Of a stretch of 64,000 bases of DNA, positions 49,388 to 58,512 are shown one piece after another. The notes beneath the pieces are model-generated. The model worked only from the letters and a program-made list of their open reading frames with translations, had not been told where the DNA came from and searched no databases. Every line of letters starts with the position of its first letter. The stretch's first letter is position 1. The DNA lies in contig NZ_CP157969.1 of assembly GCF_040215725.1 (NCBI RefSeq), positions 372,001 to 436,000 of the forward strand, given 5' to 3'. The translations under genes were made by a program, and so were the position numbers. This DNA comes from Rhizobium sp. ZPR4. Lineage in GTDB: Bacteria; Pseudomonadota; Alphaproteobacteria; Rhizobiales; Rhizobiaceae.

Positions 49388-50893
49388 ATGACATCAGAAA
49401 CGCCCATCACGCTTGGAGCTGGTCGCCAGCTTCTGTTTGATGACTATCTGATCGCGTCGTCGCAGTTGTCACGTAAATTCCATCAGCCCAAGGTTCATCC
49501 GGCAACGCCTGTACTCAAACCGGAAACGGCGATCGAAATGAACGGCGGCTATTGTCCGGTCGCCTGCACCTTCCAGGACGGCGTCTTCTTCGATCCCGCC
49601 GACAATCTCTTCAAGATGACCTATCATGCCGGCTGGTTCGCCGCGACGGCGCTAGCCACCAGCCGCGACGGCATTCACTGGGATCGCCCGGTACTGCCGA
49701 TCGATGGCATCACCAATCGCATCTTGCCGATCAGCTATCCGCGATTTCGAGATGGCGCAGGTTTCTGGCTGGACAGTTTCGCCACTGATCCAGCCGAACG
49801 CTTCAAGATGATGGTCTACTATCGTCACGGCTCTCATCCGAGCATGCCGTATGTCGATTACGACTTTGACGGCGTGAAAGAACAATATGGCGAGATCTAC
49901 ACTTCGCCGGATGCCATCAACTGGACGCCGCGCGGGCGAACCGGCTTGTGCGGTGACAATAGCAACTTTTATTACAACCCCTTCGATCGAAAATGGTATT
50001 ATTCGCTGCGTGTCCACGCCGAACGCGGCCGCCAGCGAAACTACGTGGCGCATGAGGATTTCGTCGAGGGCCGCAACTGGACGGAAGAAGAGCGCAAGCC
50101 CCTGGTCGTTCCCGATGAGATCGACCATGCCAATCCTCTCGGTGTCGTACATTCCGAAATTTATAACTTCGACGCCGTGGCCTATGAAAGCGTGATGCTT
50201 GGCGTCTACGGCATGTTCCGGGGGCCGCAAAACCCTGAAAGCTTCTATAACGGCCTGCCCAAGATCACTGACCTCGAGATCGGCTTCAGCCGCGACGGGC
50301 TGAACTGGATCCGACCCAACCGCGGAGAACCATTCCTCAAGCCGTCACAGGTTCCGGGCCAATGGGATCGAGGATATCTGCACGCAACCGGCGGCGTTTG
50401 TCTGGTCGTCGGCGACGAACTTTATTTTTATGTGTCAGGCTTCTCGGGGATCTCTCCCAATCTTGGAACACATTCTTATGCAGGGGGTGCCGTTGCATTG
50501 GTTACCCTGCGCCGTGACGGATTTGCCTCCCTTCACGCGCAAGGCAGTGGAGAGATGGTCACCAAACCGCTGATTTTTTCCGGTAGTCATTTCTTTATCA
50601 ATGCCGATGCCAATCAAGGCCAAATCAGAGTTGCCGTTTTGGGCGAAGACGGTCAGCCCCTGACCGGATACGGTCTTGAAGACTGTACGGCCATTACAGT
50701 GGATAAGGTGACATGCGCCGTTAACTGGACAGGCCGCGACCTCAGCGGGCTTGCAGGCAAGCCTGTCCGCTTTCAGTTCGCACTCGAGAACGCCCACCTT
50801 TACGCGCTCTGGGTCAGCTCATCCGAACGCGGCCAGAGCGGCGGTTATCTTGCAGCCGGCGGTCCCGGCTATTCTGGCGTCACCGACGAATGA
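49388..50893 (+). CDS. beta-propeller glycoside-hydrolase-like protein
   Basis: The 501-residue protein has repeating FxxDxxxW-like strands with TSRDGIHWDRPVLP, TSPDAINWTPRG and GFSRDGLNWIRPN. This is the sort of recurring S(P/R)DGxxW blade motif seen in five-bladed propellers of GH32/43/130-like enzymes. No single family was recognised and the catalytic residues are unassigned. No signal peptide is visible, so it may act in the cytoplasm on imported oligosaccharide (inference from the ABC transporter). GGAGGAAAG precedes the ATG at 49388. It starts the LacI-dehydrogenase unit. Confidence 0.65.
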   Translation: MTSETPITLGAGRQLLFDDYLIASSQLSRKFHQPKVHPATPVLKPETAIEMNGGYCPVACTFQDGVFFDPADNLFKMTYHAGWFAATALATSRDGIHWDRPVLPIDGITNRILPISYPRFRDGAGFWLDSFATDPAERFKMMVYYRHGSHPSMPYVDYDFDGVKEQYGEIYTSPDAINWTPRGRTGLCGDNSNFYYNPFDRKWYYSLRVHAERGRQRNYVAHEDFVEGRNWTEEERKPLVVPDEIDHANPLGVVHSEIYNFDAVAYESVMLGVYGMFRGPQNPESFYNGLPKITDLEIGFSRDGLNWIRPNRGEPFLKPSQVPGQWDRGYLHATGGVCLVVGDELYFYVSGFSGISPNLGTHSYAGGAVALVTLRRDGFASLHAQGSGEMVTKPLIFSGSHFFINADANQGQIRVAVLGEDGQPLTGYGLEDCTAITVDKVTCAVNWTGRDLSGLAGKPVRFQFALENAHLYALWVSSSERGQSGGYLAAGGPGYSGVTDE

Positions 50894-50927
50894 GTTCTAC
50901 CGCCTTACCGGCCAGGGGAGAATGCAG

Positions 50928-51947
50928 ATGAACGACGAAATGGACCGCCGGATGACGATCGACGATGTCGCGAAAGCCGCAGGTGTTTCGCGTTCAACGG
51001 TCTCTCTCGTACTCAGAAACAGCGGCCTTGTGGCCGAGCGAACCAATATTGCCGTTCGCGAAGCTGCCGAACGCCTTGGCTACGTTTATAATCGTACTGC
51101 CGCCCTGCGCGCGCGCCTGAGCAACCTGGTCGGCATCATCATTCCCGATCTGACCAACCCGTTCTTCTCGGAATTGACCGCGGGCGTCGACCAAGTCTTA
51201 AACGAAGCTGGCTGGATTTCCCTTCTTGGCAATTCCTGGGAGTCGGGAGCCAGCCAGGAAAAGATCCTCCGACGAATGCACGAACACAATGTCGATGCCG
51301 TCATTGTCTGCCCCGCGACGGATGGCGACAATTCCGCGATCGAACAGTTGGCCCGACCCGACTTGCGCATCCTTCAAGTCCTTCGCCGTGTGGATGCAGA
51401 CACCAGCTATCTCGGCATTGACTACGCAGATGGCGTGGCTTTTGCGGTCGAACACCTACACGCCCTGGGACATAAGGATATCGTGTTCCTCGGCGGTGAA
51501 CGGGTGCATTCGGCTGCGGCTGAACGCCTTGCCGGATATCAGTCCTCGATGCGTGAGCGTGGCCTCGCGGCTAGACATATTCCCTGCGCCTTACGCAGAT
51601 CAGCAGCCGTCGAAGCTGTTAGCGCGTTGTCGAATGCGGACAAGCTTCCAACGGCATTCATTTGCTTCAACGATGTCGTGGCGATGGGAGCAATGGCCGG
51701 ACTGGAGCGCATCGGCAGGAAAGTCGGACAGGATGTCTCGGTTGTCGGTTTCGACAACGTCGCCGATGCGGCGTTTTCGATGCCCCCACTGACCACAGTA
51801 GATACCCATGCCCGTCAATTGGGAGAGACGGCAGCCAGACTCGTGCTGGAGAGTATTCGCCAAGGCCGATCAATGCAAATCACGACGATAACTCAACCAT
51901 CTCTCGTCGTGCGCGGATCCACCGCCAAAGCCCCCGGCTTGCCCTGA
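50928..51947 (+). CDS. LacI-family transcriptional repressor
   Basis: The 339-residue protein has the LacI helix-turn-helix (MTIDDVAKAAGVSRSTVSLV, residues ~9-28), hinge (RAALRAR-type, ALRARLSN) and a periplasmic-binding-like effector domain (IIIPDLTNPFFSEL ... VSVVGFDNVADA). It probably senses a sugar imported by the adjacent ABC transporter and binds the three TTGGATCGGTCTAAAA boxes. GGGGAGA with seven bases of spacing marks the ATG at 50928. It is 34 bp after the glycosidase-like gene. Confidence 0.92.
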   Translation: MNDEMDRRMTIDDVAKAAGVSRSTVSLVLRNSGLVAERTNIAVREAAERLGYVYNRTAALRARLSNLVGIIIPDLTNPFFSELTAGVDQVLNEAGWISLLGNSWESGASQEKILRRMHEHNVDAVIVCPATDGDNSAIEQLARPDLRILQVLRRVDADTSYLGIDYADGVAFAVEHLHALGHKDIVFLGGERVHSAAAERLAGYQSSMRERGLAARHIPCALRRSAAVEAVSALSNADKLPTAFICFNDVVAMGAMAGLERIGRKVGQDVSVVGFDNVADAAFSMPPLTTVDTHARQLGETAARLVLESIRQGRSMQITTITQPSLVVRGSTAKAPGLP

Positions 51948-52034
51948 AAGCCCGATCCCGACCGACTGCTTCCACACCGGCACATCCACAAAAATACACG
52001 AGCCAATTCGCTCAACCGATTCATTGGCAAACAC

Positions 52035-52973
52035 ATGAAACCCGATATTCTGCTAATCAAACCTTTAATGAAGCCCATCGAGGACGCGCTCGATGCCCGC
52101 TACACGGTCCATCGTCTCTGCGATACCGGCCAGGTCGATAGCCTGCAACAGGCAATGCCGGCCATCCGGGCCGTTGTGACCGGCGGTGGCCGCGGATTGT
52201 CAAACGAATGGATTGAAAAACTTCCGGCGCTTGGGGTGATTGCTATAAACGGCGTCGGCACCGACAAGGTCAATCTGCCCTTCGCGCGCGACCGCGGTAT
52301 TCATGTCACCACTACGCCCGGGGTTCTGACTGACGACGTGGCAGATATGGGCCTGGCACTTTTGCTGGCCGTGCTGCGCAGAATTCCTCAAGGCGACAGT
52401 TTCGTAAAGGACGGTCTTTGGCCCGGTAAAGGCTTCCCTCTTGGAAGAAGCCCCAAGGGCAAGCGCGTGGGCATTTTAGGATTGGGGCTGATCGGTCGGG
52501 CATTCGCCCGCCGGGCAGAAGCATGCGGGATGGTGGTTCAATATTGGAATCGCTCCGAGATCACGGATGTCTCTTGGCGTTCTATGGAATCTCCGATCCT
52601 GCTCGCAAATGAAAGCGACATTCTGGTAGTCTGTGTCGCAGCAACTGCCTCCACGCACAACATCGTCAACAAAGAGGTGCTGCAAGCCTTAGGATGCGAC
52701 GGCGTTCTCATCAATATTGCTCGCGGTAGCGTTGTGGATGAGGATGCCCTGCTTGCGGCACTCGACGAAGGCACGATCGCAGCAGCCGGCCTGGACGTGT
52801 TCGTTAATGAGCCTAACATCCGGCCGGACTTTTTTACGGCGCCCAATACCGTGTTGATGCCACATCAGGCGAGTGCGACATACGAGACCCGCATCGCGAT
52901 GGGCAACATCGTTGTCGAAAATCTCGCTGCCTTTTTTGAAGGCCGCATTCCGCCAACCACAGTCAATTCCTAA
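52035..52973 (+). CDS. D-isomer-specific 2-hydroxyacid dehydrogenase
   Basis: The 312-residue NAD(P)-dependent dehydrogenase has the Rossmann motif GILGLGLIG (147-155) and catalytic residues Arg230 (NIARGS), Glu259 (VNEPN) and His277 (PHQAS). Related enzymes are glyoxylate/hydroxypyruvate and 2-ketogluconate reductases. Next to a gluconokinase remnant and a sugar transporter, a role in sugar-acid catabolism is likely. The ATG at 52035 lacks a strong ribosome site. Confidence 0.88.
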   Translation: MKPDILLIKPLMKPIEDALDARYTVHRLCDTGQVDSLQQAMPAIRAVVTGGGRGLSNEWIEKLPALGVIAINGVGTDKVNLPFARDRGIHVTTTPGVLTDDVADMGLALLLAVLRRIPQGDSFVKDGLWPGKGFPLGRSPKGKRVGILGLGLIGRAFARRAEACGMVVQYWNRSEITDVSWRSMESPILLANESDILVVCVAATASTHNIVNKEVLQALGCDGVLINIARGSVVDEDALLAALDEGTIAAAGLDVFVNEPNIRPDFFTAPNTVLMPHQASATYETRIAMGNIVVENLAAFFEGRIPPTTVNS

Positions 52974-53020
52974 CAGAAATTCTCGCATCATCGTTGATGG
53001 CATATCCCTCGGAGGCAGAG

Positions 53021-53500
53021 ATGAGCAGATCCGACCTCGATCATGTACCATCAATCATCGTGATGGGTGTCAGTGGTTGTGGTAAGTCGTCAGTCGGCCA
53101 GAAGCTCTCGGAACATCTCGGTCTCAGTTTCATCGAAGCCGATCAGCTTCATCTGCAAGCGAACATCGTCAAAATGTCTCAAGGTGTCGCGCTGACGGAC
53201 GATGAGAGAGCACCGTGGCTGGACCTTATCGGGGACGCGATCAAACTATTGCAAGCCCGAGGTGAACACGTTGTTGTATCCTGCTCAGCATTGAAGCCGG
53301 GCTACCGAGATAGATTGAGGATGGCCTGCAATGGGCGCCTGTTCTTTGTCTACCTATCGGGCTCGAGAGAATTGCTGTGTGAGCATGGGGTAGACTGCGC
53401 TTCGACAACGATCTTAAGTTACGGTGAATTGGACCCGCCGGAGGACCACCCTTTTCCACATTTCGCTTTTCCGCTTTCCTGGCTTCGCATATCGGGGTGA
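53021..53500 (+). pseudogene. gluconokinase, C-terminally truncated
   Basis: The first ~115 residues are a normal gluconokinase: P-loop GVSGCGKS (16-23), EADQLHLQANIVKMSQG, then DDERAPWLDLI and VVVSCSALKPGYRDRLR. After YLSGSRELL the frame continues into unrelated sequence (CEHGVDCASTTILSYGEL) and stops. The normal protein would have another ~45 residues with the active-site lid. GGAGG precedes the ATG at 53021. The truncation is probably from insertion or deletion at ~53385. Confidence 0.75.
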
Positions 53501-54078
53501 ACCCCTTGCTGTTTGGTGTCCGGCAAAAAACCGGCCAGCAACTAACTGTACAAGTCGTTCTTTCGACATCGGCGGGGCGGCTAAACGCATGATAGGCATC
53601 CATTTTGACGTCTTGATCGTGCCAATGCATGCTCATGCGAGCAATGACAGGGCGGGACCCTCCCCAAATAATTTCACATGAGAACATTTCCAGTCGATCT
53701 GAAGACAATGCAAATTCAAGGCAATCTGGCCTTGGTCGTAAAATGGTAGCCGACGGTTGGTCGAGTTGCTCCCACATACTGATCCGCTCGATATTTCGGG
53801 CGGGGGCCACCCGGCGATGAGCGCCACAAGCCACTTCGTCCCTGCCGCGATTTTCTTCTATATCAATGCCGCAAAGGATTGGTTGTTCAGGCAAATGAAA
53901 GTTTAACCCCTCTCCAAGCTCGCGTTCATCCGAAGCTGTAAAAGAGGGGGAGCAAGGCCTGTTCCCACAGGCACGCTTAGGCCGAACGGATCATGAATAT
54001 CACATATTCGATTTCGTGTTCACGAGCGCCTGTCATGTGCGGAGGTGATTGATCGGAAACATCCTTACACGGCACATC
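53501..54078. other. 578-bp stretch without recognised gene
   Basis: Overlapping frames on both strands give short products with no recognisable family. The minus-strand frame running from 53894 toward 53241 contains charged, protein-like stretches but no domain I can name. The GC texture is uneven next to the truncated gluconokinase, so remnants of an insertion are possible. Confidence 0.4.
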
Positions 54079-55467
54079 TTACGTATTGAAAATAACGCGA
54101 TTTTTGCCGGATCGCTTTGCCTGATAGAGCAACATGTCTGCTGAAGACAACGCTTGCGCAAAGTCGCGTGAGAGAAGGTTCACAAGATGCGTCGCACCTG
54201 CGCTGATAGTGACAGGAAACGGTCCTGTAGCTAATTCCAAGGGCATGCTTCCGATGTCTTCGACAAGCCGGTTACAGACGGACTTTAGGTCTGCCGGAGA
54301 AATATCCGATAGGATCAGCAAAAACTCCTCGCCGCCCCAACGGGCGGCAATGTCCGTCTTGTGGCGAACGAGTTTTCTGATTTTTGCCGAGACTGCCGCG
54401 AGAACTTCGTCGCCTACGTGATGCCCATGACGATCATTGATCTGTTTGAAGTTGTCGATATCGATAATAACGAGCCCAATCGGCATGCGGACGGCCGCCC
54501 GTTCGAATGCTTTTAATACGTAGTGTCGATTGTGGAGGCCAGTGAGCCGATCGGTTTCAGCATGCCGCTGGGCACCCTTTAGAAGACGATTGCGCTGGCT
54601 GACGAGGTCGCTCATGAAGATACTGAAAACTGCCACCATCGCCGTGTTCATTCTATGCGCAAAAAGCTCTGGGAAAAAAAGTGCTGGAGGCAGAAGCGAG
54701 TTGGCTGAGGTATAGAAATAAGCCTGTGTGACCGATGAAAAAATCATGAATCCGCCCGTCACCAATAGCGACCACAAGAACCCCAGGCGAGCAATGGCGA
54801 TCAGGCATGGAATGATAGCGATCGATGTGATCGACAGCCATTGGGAAAAGGAAATGGCAACCTGAATTGCGGCCAGAAGCGCGATGAAAAGGACCGATTT
54901 AAGTTCCAGCGCTTTGATTCTAGCTTTCCATCCCGGATAAAAGCAGCCCACGACCATCATCGTGACGATGAGACATGTCGTTAACTGTTCATTGGTCCAC
55001 TGAATGATGTTGAAACCGGAAAACTCTCCATGCAGCAGCATATTGAGTATCGTCCCGGCGATGATGCCGTGGACGAAAACAGATAATATAACGGGAAGGG
55101 CGATTATAGCCGTGCGTCTATAGGGCATAAGATATCCTATATATTTCAGACTTAATTGCATAAATTTGAAATAAAGTGGGATATATAGAGCATCCATTGA
55201 GCAATATAGGAGATTTGTTGAGAAATTAGGCAGGCCATAAACCAGTATCGTTGCGATACACCCGCTCGAGAAATACAGGAAAGCAAAGGCTAGGAATAAT
55301 GGCGCACCCTGTTGTAGACGCCCGCGCCATTGCATTGCGAGTGTCGCGCCAAGGGCATTGCCGGGCCAAAATAGTACAGTCCCGGTGGACTTCACCATTT
55401 CCAAGGCGAGCCAATTTACCAGGCTGCATAAGACGAGAAAAACGGCTAGCTTTGCTCCAGTGCTCAA
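54079..55467 (-). CDS. membrane diguanylate cyclase (GGDEF domain)
   Basis: The 462-residue protein has about eight N-terminal membrane segments (~residues 7-285) of MASE1-like layout. A GGDEF domain follows (~305-460) with GGEEF at 378-382 and the metal and base sites (IDIDNFKQIND). It should make c-di-GMP. The usual inhibitory-site RxxD, five residues before GGEEF, is HKTD, so product inhibition may be weak or absent. No EAL domain is fused. Its sensing cue is unknown. Confidence 0.9.
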   Translation of the reverse strand: MSTGAKLAVFLVLCSLVNWLALEMVKSTGTVLFWPGNALGATLAMQWRGRLQQGAPLFLAFAFLYFSSGCIATILVYGLPNFSTNLLYCSMDALYIPLYFKFMQLSLKYIGYLMPYRRTAIIALPVILSVFVHGIIAGTILNMLLHGEFSGFNIIQWTNEQLTTCLIVTMMVVGCFYPGWKARIKALELKSVLFIALLAAIQVAISFSQWLSITSIAIIPCLIAIARLGFLWSLLVTGGFMIFSSVTQAYFYTSANSLLPPALFFPELFAHRMNTAMVAVFSIFMSDLVSQRNRLLKGAQRHAETDRLTGLHNRHYVLKAFERAAVRMPIGLVIIDIDNFKQINDRHGHHVGDEVLAAVSAKIRKLVRHKTDIAARWGGEEFLLILSDISPADLKSVCNRLVEDIGSMPLELATGPFPVTISAGATHLVNLLSRDFAQALSSADMLLYQAKRSGKNRVIFNT

Positions 55468-55673
55468 TATCTCACCATCAGCTGATTTCGGTTCATGCCC
55501 AAGAATCTTGCCCAGTCAGACGATAGCGCTGCCATCGTACCTGATGGCGGCCAGATGATGCCCGATCATCACCCCTTCCGTTCCTGAAAATACCACATGA
55601 AAATGCACAAATCGGAAATTTCCCGATGAATTTTCGCCTGATTCAGTCGTGCAATATTTTCGAGATCGCAGGC

Positions 55674-56000
55674 TTAGGTAAATGAAGGAGCAGCTCTGAC
55701 GCGCATGACGGCCGCCGGCTTGCTGCGAATTTCCTCGCGATCGCCGAAACGCTCATCTCCATGGCAAGACATCCGCAAATTCTGCTTCTGCTTGTCGCTC
55801 AGCATTGAGGGACGGCCGAAGATTTTAACGTATTTGAGGACGGATCGCGTCGGCTCGATCAGCAAGTCCCGCTCGAACTGTGCGACTGCATTGGGCACGT
55901 TCATGGTCACGGCACAGACCGAACCAGGGAGATCGGCACCGTCGAGCGCAAGGCAATACCCCAGGCCATTGCTCGCCCAGAGCAAGCAAGTTTCCGACAA
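55674..56000 (-). pseudogene. serine resolvase/invertase remnant
   Basis: A minus-strand frame contains AVAQFERDLLIEPTRSVLKY, a near copy of the AVAQFERDLLIERT helix of serine resolvases. It is followed by FGRPSMLSDKQKQNLRMS, resembling the DNA-binding C-terminus. The catalytic N-terminal serine domain is absent and upstream sequence fits only in short pieces, so it is a decayed end of a recombinase gene, a trace of a former mobile element. Confidence 0.6.
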
Positions 56001-56207
56001 GCCGGCATTTTGTAGTGCTCTTGATGAGGTTCGAATTGCTGGCCTAGGTATCACTCTCAGAGTATCGCAGATCAAGTGGTTGAAAAAAACGAATCTCAAT
56101 TTCGAGGTTTACGAAAAAGTCACCGACTGCGATTGGCAGATATGTTTGTTAAGATGTGTTTCCAAGCCACTGCTTGGTGGACCTCGACCAGAACGGAATT
56201 CACACCC

Positions 56208-56882
56208 TCACGGAGATCGCGTGAGCGTTCCGGAGAATGTGGCCGGGGCCGCAGCAAACGTGATTGACGCGGTATTCTGTCCGGTCAGGACCATGGTTGC
56301 GGTTCCCTGCGATCCATCACCTTGAGCAACATAGTTAAACATTAGAGTATTGCCGCTAATCAGCCCGGTAAATGGCGTGTTGAAACCGCTCTTCCCATCG
56401 TGCCACGTGCCAGTCACGTTGGAACCTCGAGCGCTAACCACGATGTCCGTGGCATCGGAGACAAAAAGCCAACGGACATGTCCCGACCAGTGCCCCGGGA
56501 AACCGCCCTGACCCATCGCTTCTTTTGGAATTGCGGCTCGCGGACCGGGCTCTCCCTTGGACGCGTAGGCCGTGCACCTGCTGGCCCGAATATCCTGCTT
56601 CAAAATAGGCTTGCTGCCAAACAAGCTTTCGGTGTCAGCATTGCTGTTACTCAGTACGGTTTCATAGGGTGTCGAATTGACAAAATATTCGACCTTGGAG
56701 CACTTCCGTGCCGAGCTTCGCACCAACAGCTCTGCGCCATAACTCGGTGCTGAACCGCGGGTCCGCTCGAGTGTGATCGTCGGTGTACATTTACCAATTG
56801 GTCTGCCGAAATCGCAATCGCCAGCGTTTGCCCCCGTCGCGATACCACACGCAATTGCTGCCAGAACTAGCTTTGCTTCCAT
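56208..56882 (-). CDS. secreted hypothetical protein
   Basis: The 224-residue protein is read from the ATG at 56882, behind GGGGAATT. It has a signal peptide (EAKLVLAAIACGIATGANA) and four cysteines in its first ~115 mature residues (GDCDFG, GKCTP, ARKCSK, RCTAYA). The second half looks like β-strands (WLFVSDATDIVVSARGSNVT, MVLTGQNTASITFAAA). No family was recognised. Confidence 0.65.
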   Translation of the reverse strand: MEAKLVLAAIACGIATGANAGDCDFGRPIGKCTPTITLERTRGSAPSYGAELLVRSSARKCSKVEYFVNSTPYETVLSNSNADTESLFGSKPILKQDIRASRCTAYASKGEPGPRAAIPKEAMGQGGFPGHWSGHVRWLFVSDATDIVVSARGSNVTGTWHDGKSGFNTPFTGLISGNTLMFNYVAQGDGSQGTATMVLTGQNTASITFAAAPATFSGTLTRSP

Positions 56883-57001
56883 AAATTCCCCGACCGCCCG
56901 CTTTAGAACCATGTCTCCACGAAGCCGCATGGCACAACACATTGATCAATATATTGAAATCAAAGTATCCCGCACCATACAGGCTCAAAGTGACCGGAGG
57001 C

Positions 57002-57023
57002 ATCCCCTAAATGGGGTATGGAT
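57002..57023. promoter_or_regulatory. inverted-repeat site (ATCCCC-TAAAT-GGGGTATGGAT)
   Basis: CCCC and GGGG arms around TAAAT, with flanking ATC/GAT, form a small palindrome in the divergent gap between the secreted protein and the LuxR-family gene. A similar block lies at 58399-58422 before the porin gene. Confidence 0.4.
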
Positions 57024-57178
57024 GTCTATTACCATTACGATAGGAAGTTCAGGTTCCAACACGAGATGCAGGTTTCGAACTTGTCGGTTCTACCATGAGG
57101 CCCGTTGTTCTTCGAGCGTTCCGACAGGCGTAGTTGAGTAGCTGATCTGTTCTCTTCGATCCCGCCAGTTTTGAGATA

Positions 57179-58327
57179 ATGCTGAACTTGAATAATCACC
57201 GCAGACGCATTGTTAGTAATCTTTCCACCATTATCGAGGAAGCGGCGTTCAACCCCGATCAATGGCAGGTTTTTGCCGACACGTTTTGCGAACTGATCCC
57301 TGGCGCAAAAACACTCTTCCTCGCCAACGATCGAGAGGCCTACCGTGATATACCTCTGGTTCATTCCGGTTTTGAAAACGACGCGATAAGGAAGTTTGCT
57401 GAACACTATGGTGCGATTAGCGGCTGGACACCGTTCAATCTCGCGCTTCCAGTGATGATGCCGCGCAGAACCGAGGACTATCTTCCGGCTTCCTCGTTCC
57501 ATGACACCGAATTCTACACCGATTTTCTGCGACATCTGTCCGATAGCGACGCAGCCACGGCTATCAAACTCAGCGCCGATCACGAACGAAGTGCGGAATT
57601 TGTCGTGCACTATGCCGCACGGGATAACGAGCGGATCAACTCGGACGTTGAGCCGGTAATGCGAGCGCTGGCACCGGCTATGACGCATGCTCTGTCGATG
57701 CTGCGCATCCGCATGGCTGATGGAAAAAAAGCCCACCGCGCTAGCATTGCAGAAGCGATTCTCGATCCGGCTTTTATGCTTTCCTCCAAAGGTCGTGTAC
57801 TGGCGACAAACAGCGCAGCACGCGTACTTGCAGACGAAGCCGTGCTGGTACGCGTAGCACCTGGTGACCACCTGCAGTTCCTATCCCCGCAAACGGCTGC
57901 AACCGTCACGGCACAAATGGCGAAGATCATGCGTGGACAGTTGCTGGCCGTCGGTCATGAAACCATACAAGCTCGCCATGCAGACGCTCTTTACTCGATT
58001 GCTGTCCATCCAATGGCGCTAGGTGCACGGATTGGTTTTGATCTGCTCGCAGCCGCGGAGCCCTGCATTTTGCTGATCATTCGTCCATTGCTCGCATTGG
58101 AGGCAAATGCTTCTGCGGTATTGCGCGGAACATTTGGATTGACCGCGGCGGAAGCGCGTTTGGCAATCGGATTGGCGAAAGGTGCTTCCTTGTCCGCAAC
58201 GGCCATCTCTTTGGGAATTACCTACCAGACAAGCCGGTCGCAGTTGAAAGTCGTCTTCGCAAAACTTGGCGTGCACCGTCAAAGCGAGTTGGTCGCCGTC
58301 CTTCATCCCCTCATCAACGCCTTGTAG
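57179..58327 (+). CDS. LuxR-family transcriptional regulator
   Basis: The 382-residue protein has an N-terminal sensor-like region and a PAS-like middle part (PAFMLSSKGRVLATNSAARV). A C-terminal LuxR helix-turn-helix lies at ~315-375 (FGLTAAEARLAIGLAKGASL, then GITYQTSRSQLKVVFAKLG). It has no receiver domain. Such orphan regulators sense small molecules or redox; the ligand is unknown. A CCCC/GGGG palindrome lies just upstream, and a related site precedes the Omp25-like gene, so that porin is a possible target. Confidence 0.85.
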   Translation: MLNLNNHRRRIVSNLSTIIEEAAFNPDQWQVFADTFCELIPGAKTLFLANDREAYRDIPLVHSGFENDAIRKFAEHYGAISGWTPFNLALPVMMPRRTEDYLPASSFHDTEFYTDFLRHLSDSDAATAIKLSADHERSAEFVVHYAARDNERINSDVEPVMRALAPAMTHALSMLRIRMADGKKAHRASIAEAILDPAFMLSSKGRVLATNSAARVLADEAVLVRVAPGDHLQFLSPQTAATVTAQMAKIMRGQLLAVGHETIQARHADALYSIAVHPMALGARIGFDLLAAAEPCILLIIRPLLALEANASAVLRGTFGLTAAEARLAIGLAKGASLSATAISLGITYQTSRSQLKVVFAKLGVHRQSELVAVLHPLINAL

Positions 58328-58398
58328 GGGTAGAACCCGCTCCGTCCTGTTGCGGAATTACAACGGACCTCAACGGCGATGCGCAATCGAGGAGCGAG

Positions 58399-58422
58399 AC
58401 CCCTCAAATGTGGGATGCGGGT
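58399..58422. promoter_or_regulatory. second CCCC/GGG site upstream of the porin
   Basis: ACCCCTCAAATGTGGGATGCGGGT resembles the block at 57002-57023 in its CCCCT-AAATG-GGG core but is less symmetric. It lies 91 bp before the porin start, in a 185-bp gap. Confidence 0.3.
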
Positions 58423-58512
58423 CCATCTCGATTTCCCGAACAATGATCATGCAAAACATCGGGTACGCCCCGTGCCGATGTCGGACGTCTTTTGGTGAAT
58501 TAAGGATCAGCC

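Noticed and set aside
53241..53894. 217-codon minus-strand frame opposite the gluconokinase remnant
   Set aside because: No domain was recognised and half of it is antisense to the gluconokinase; called a gap instead.
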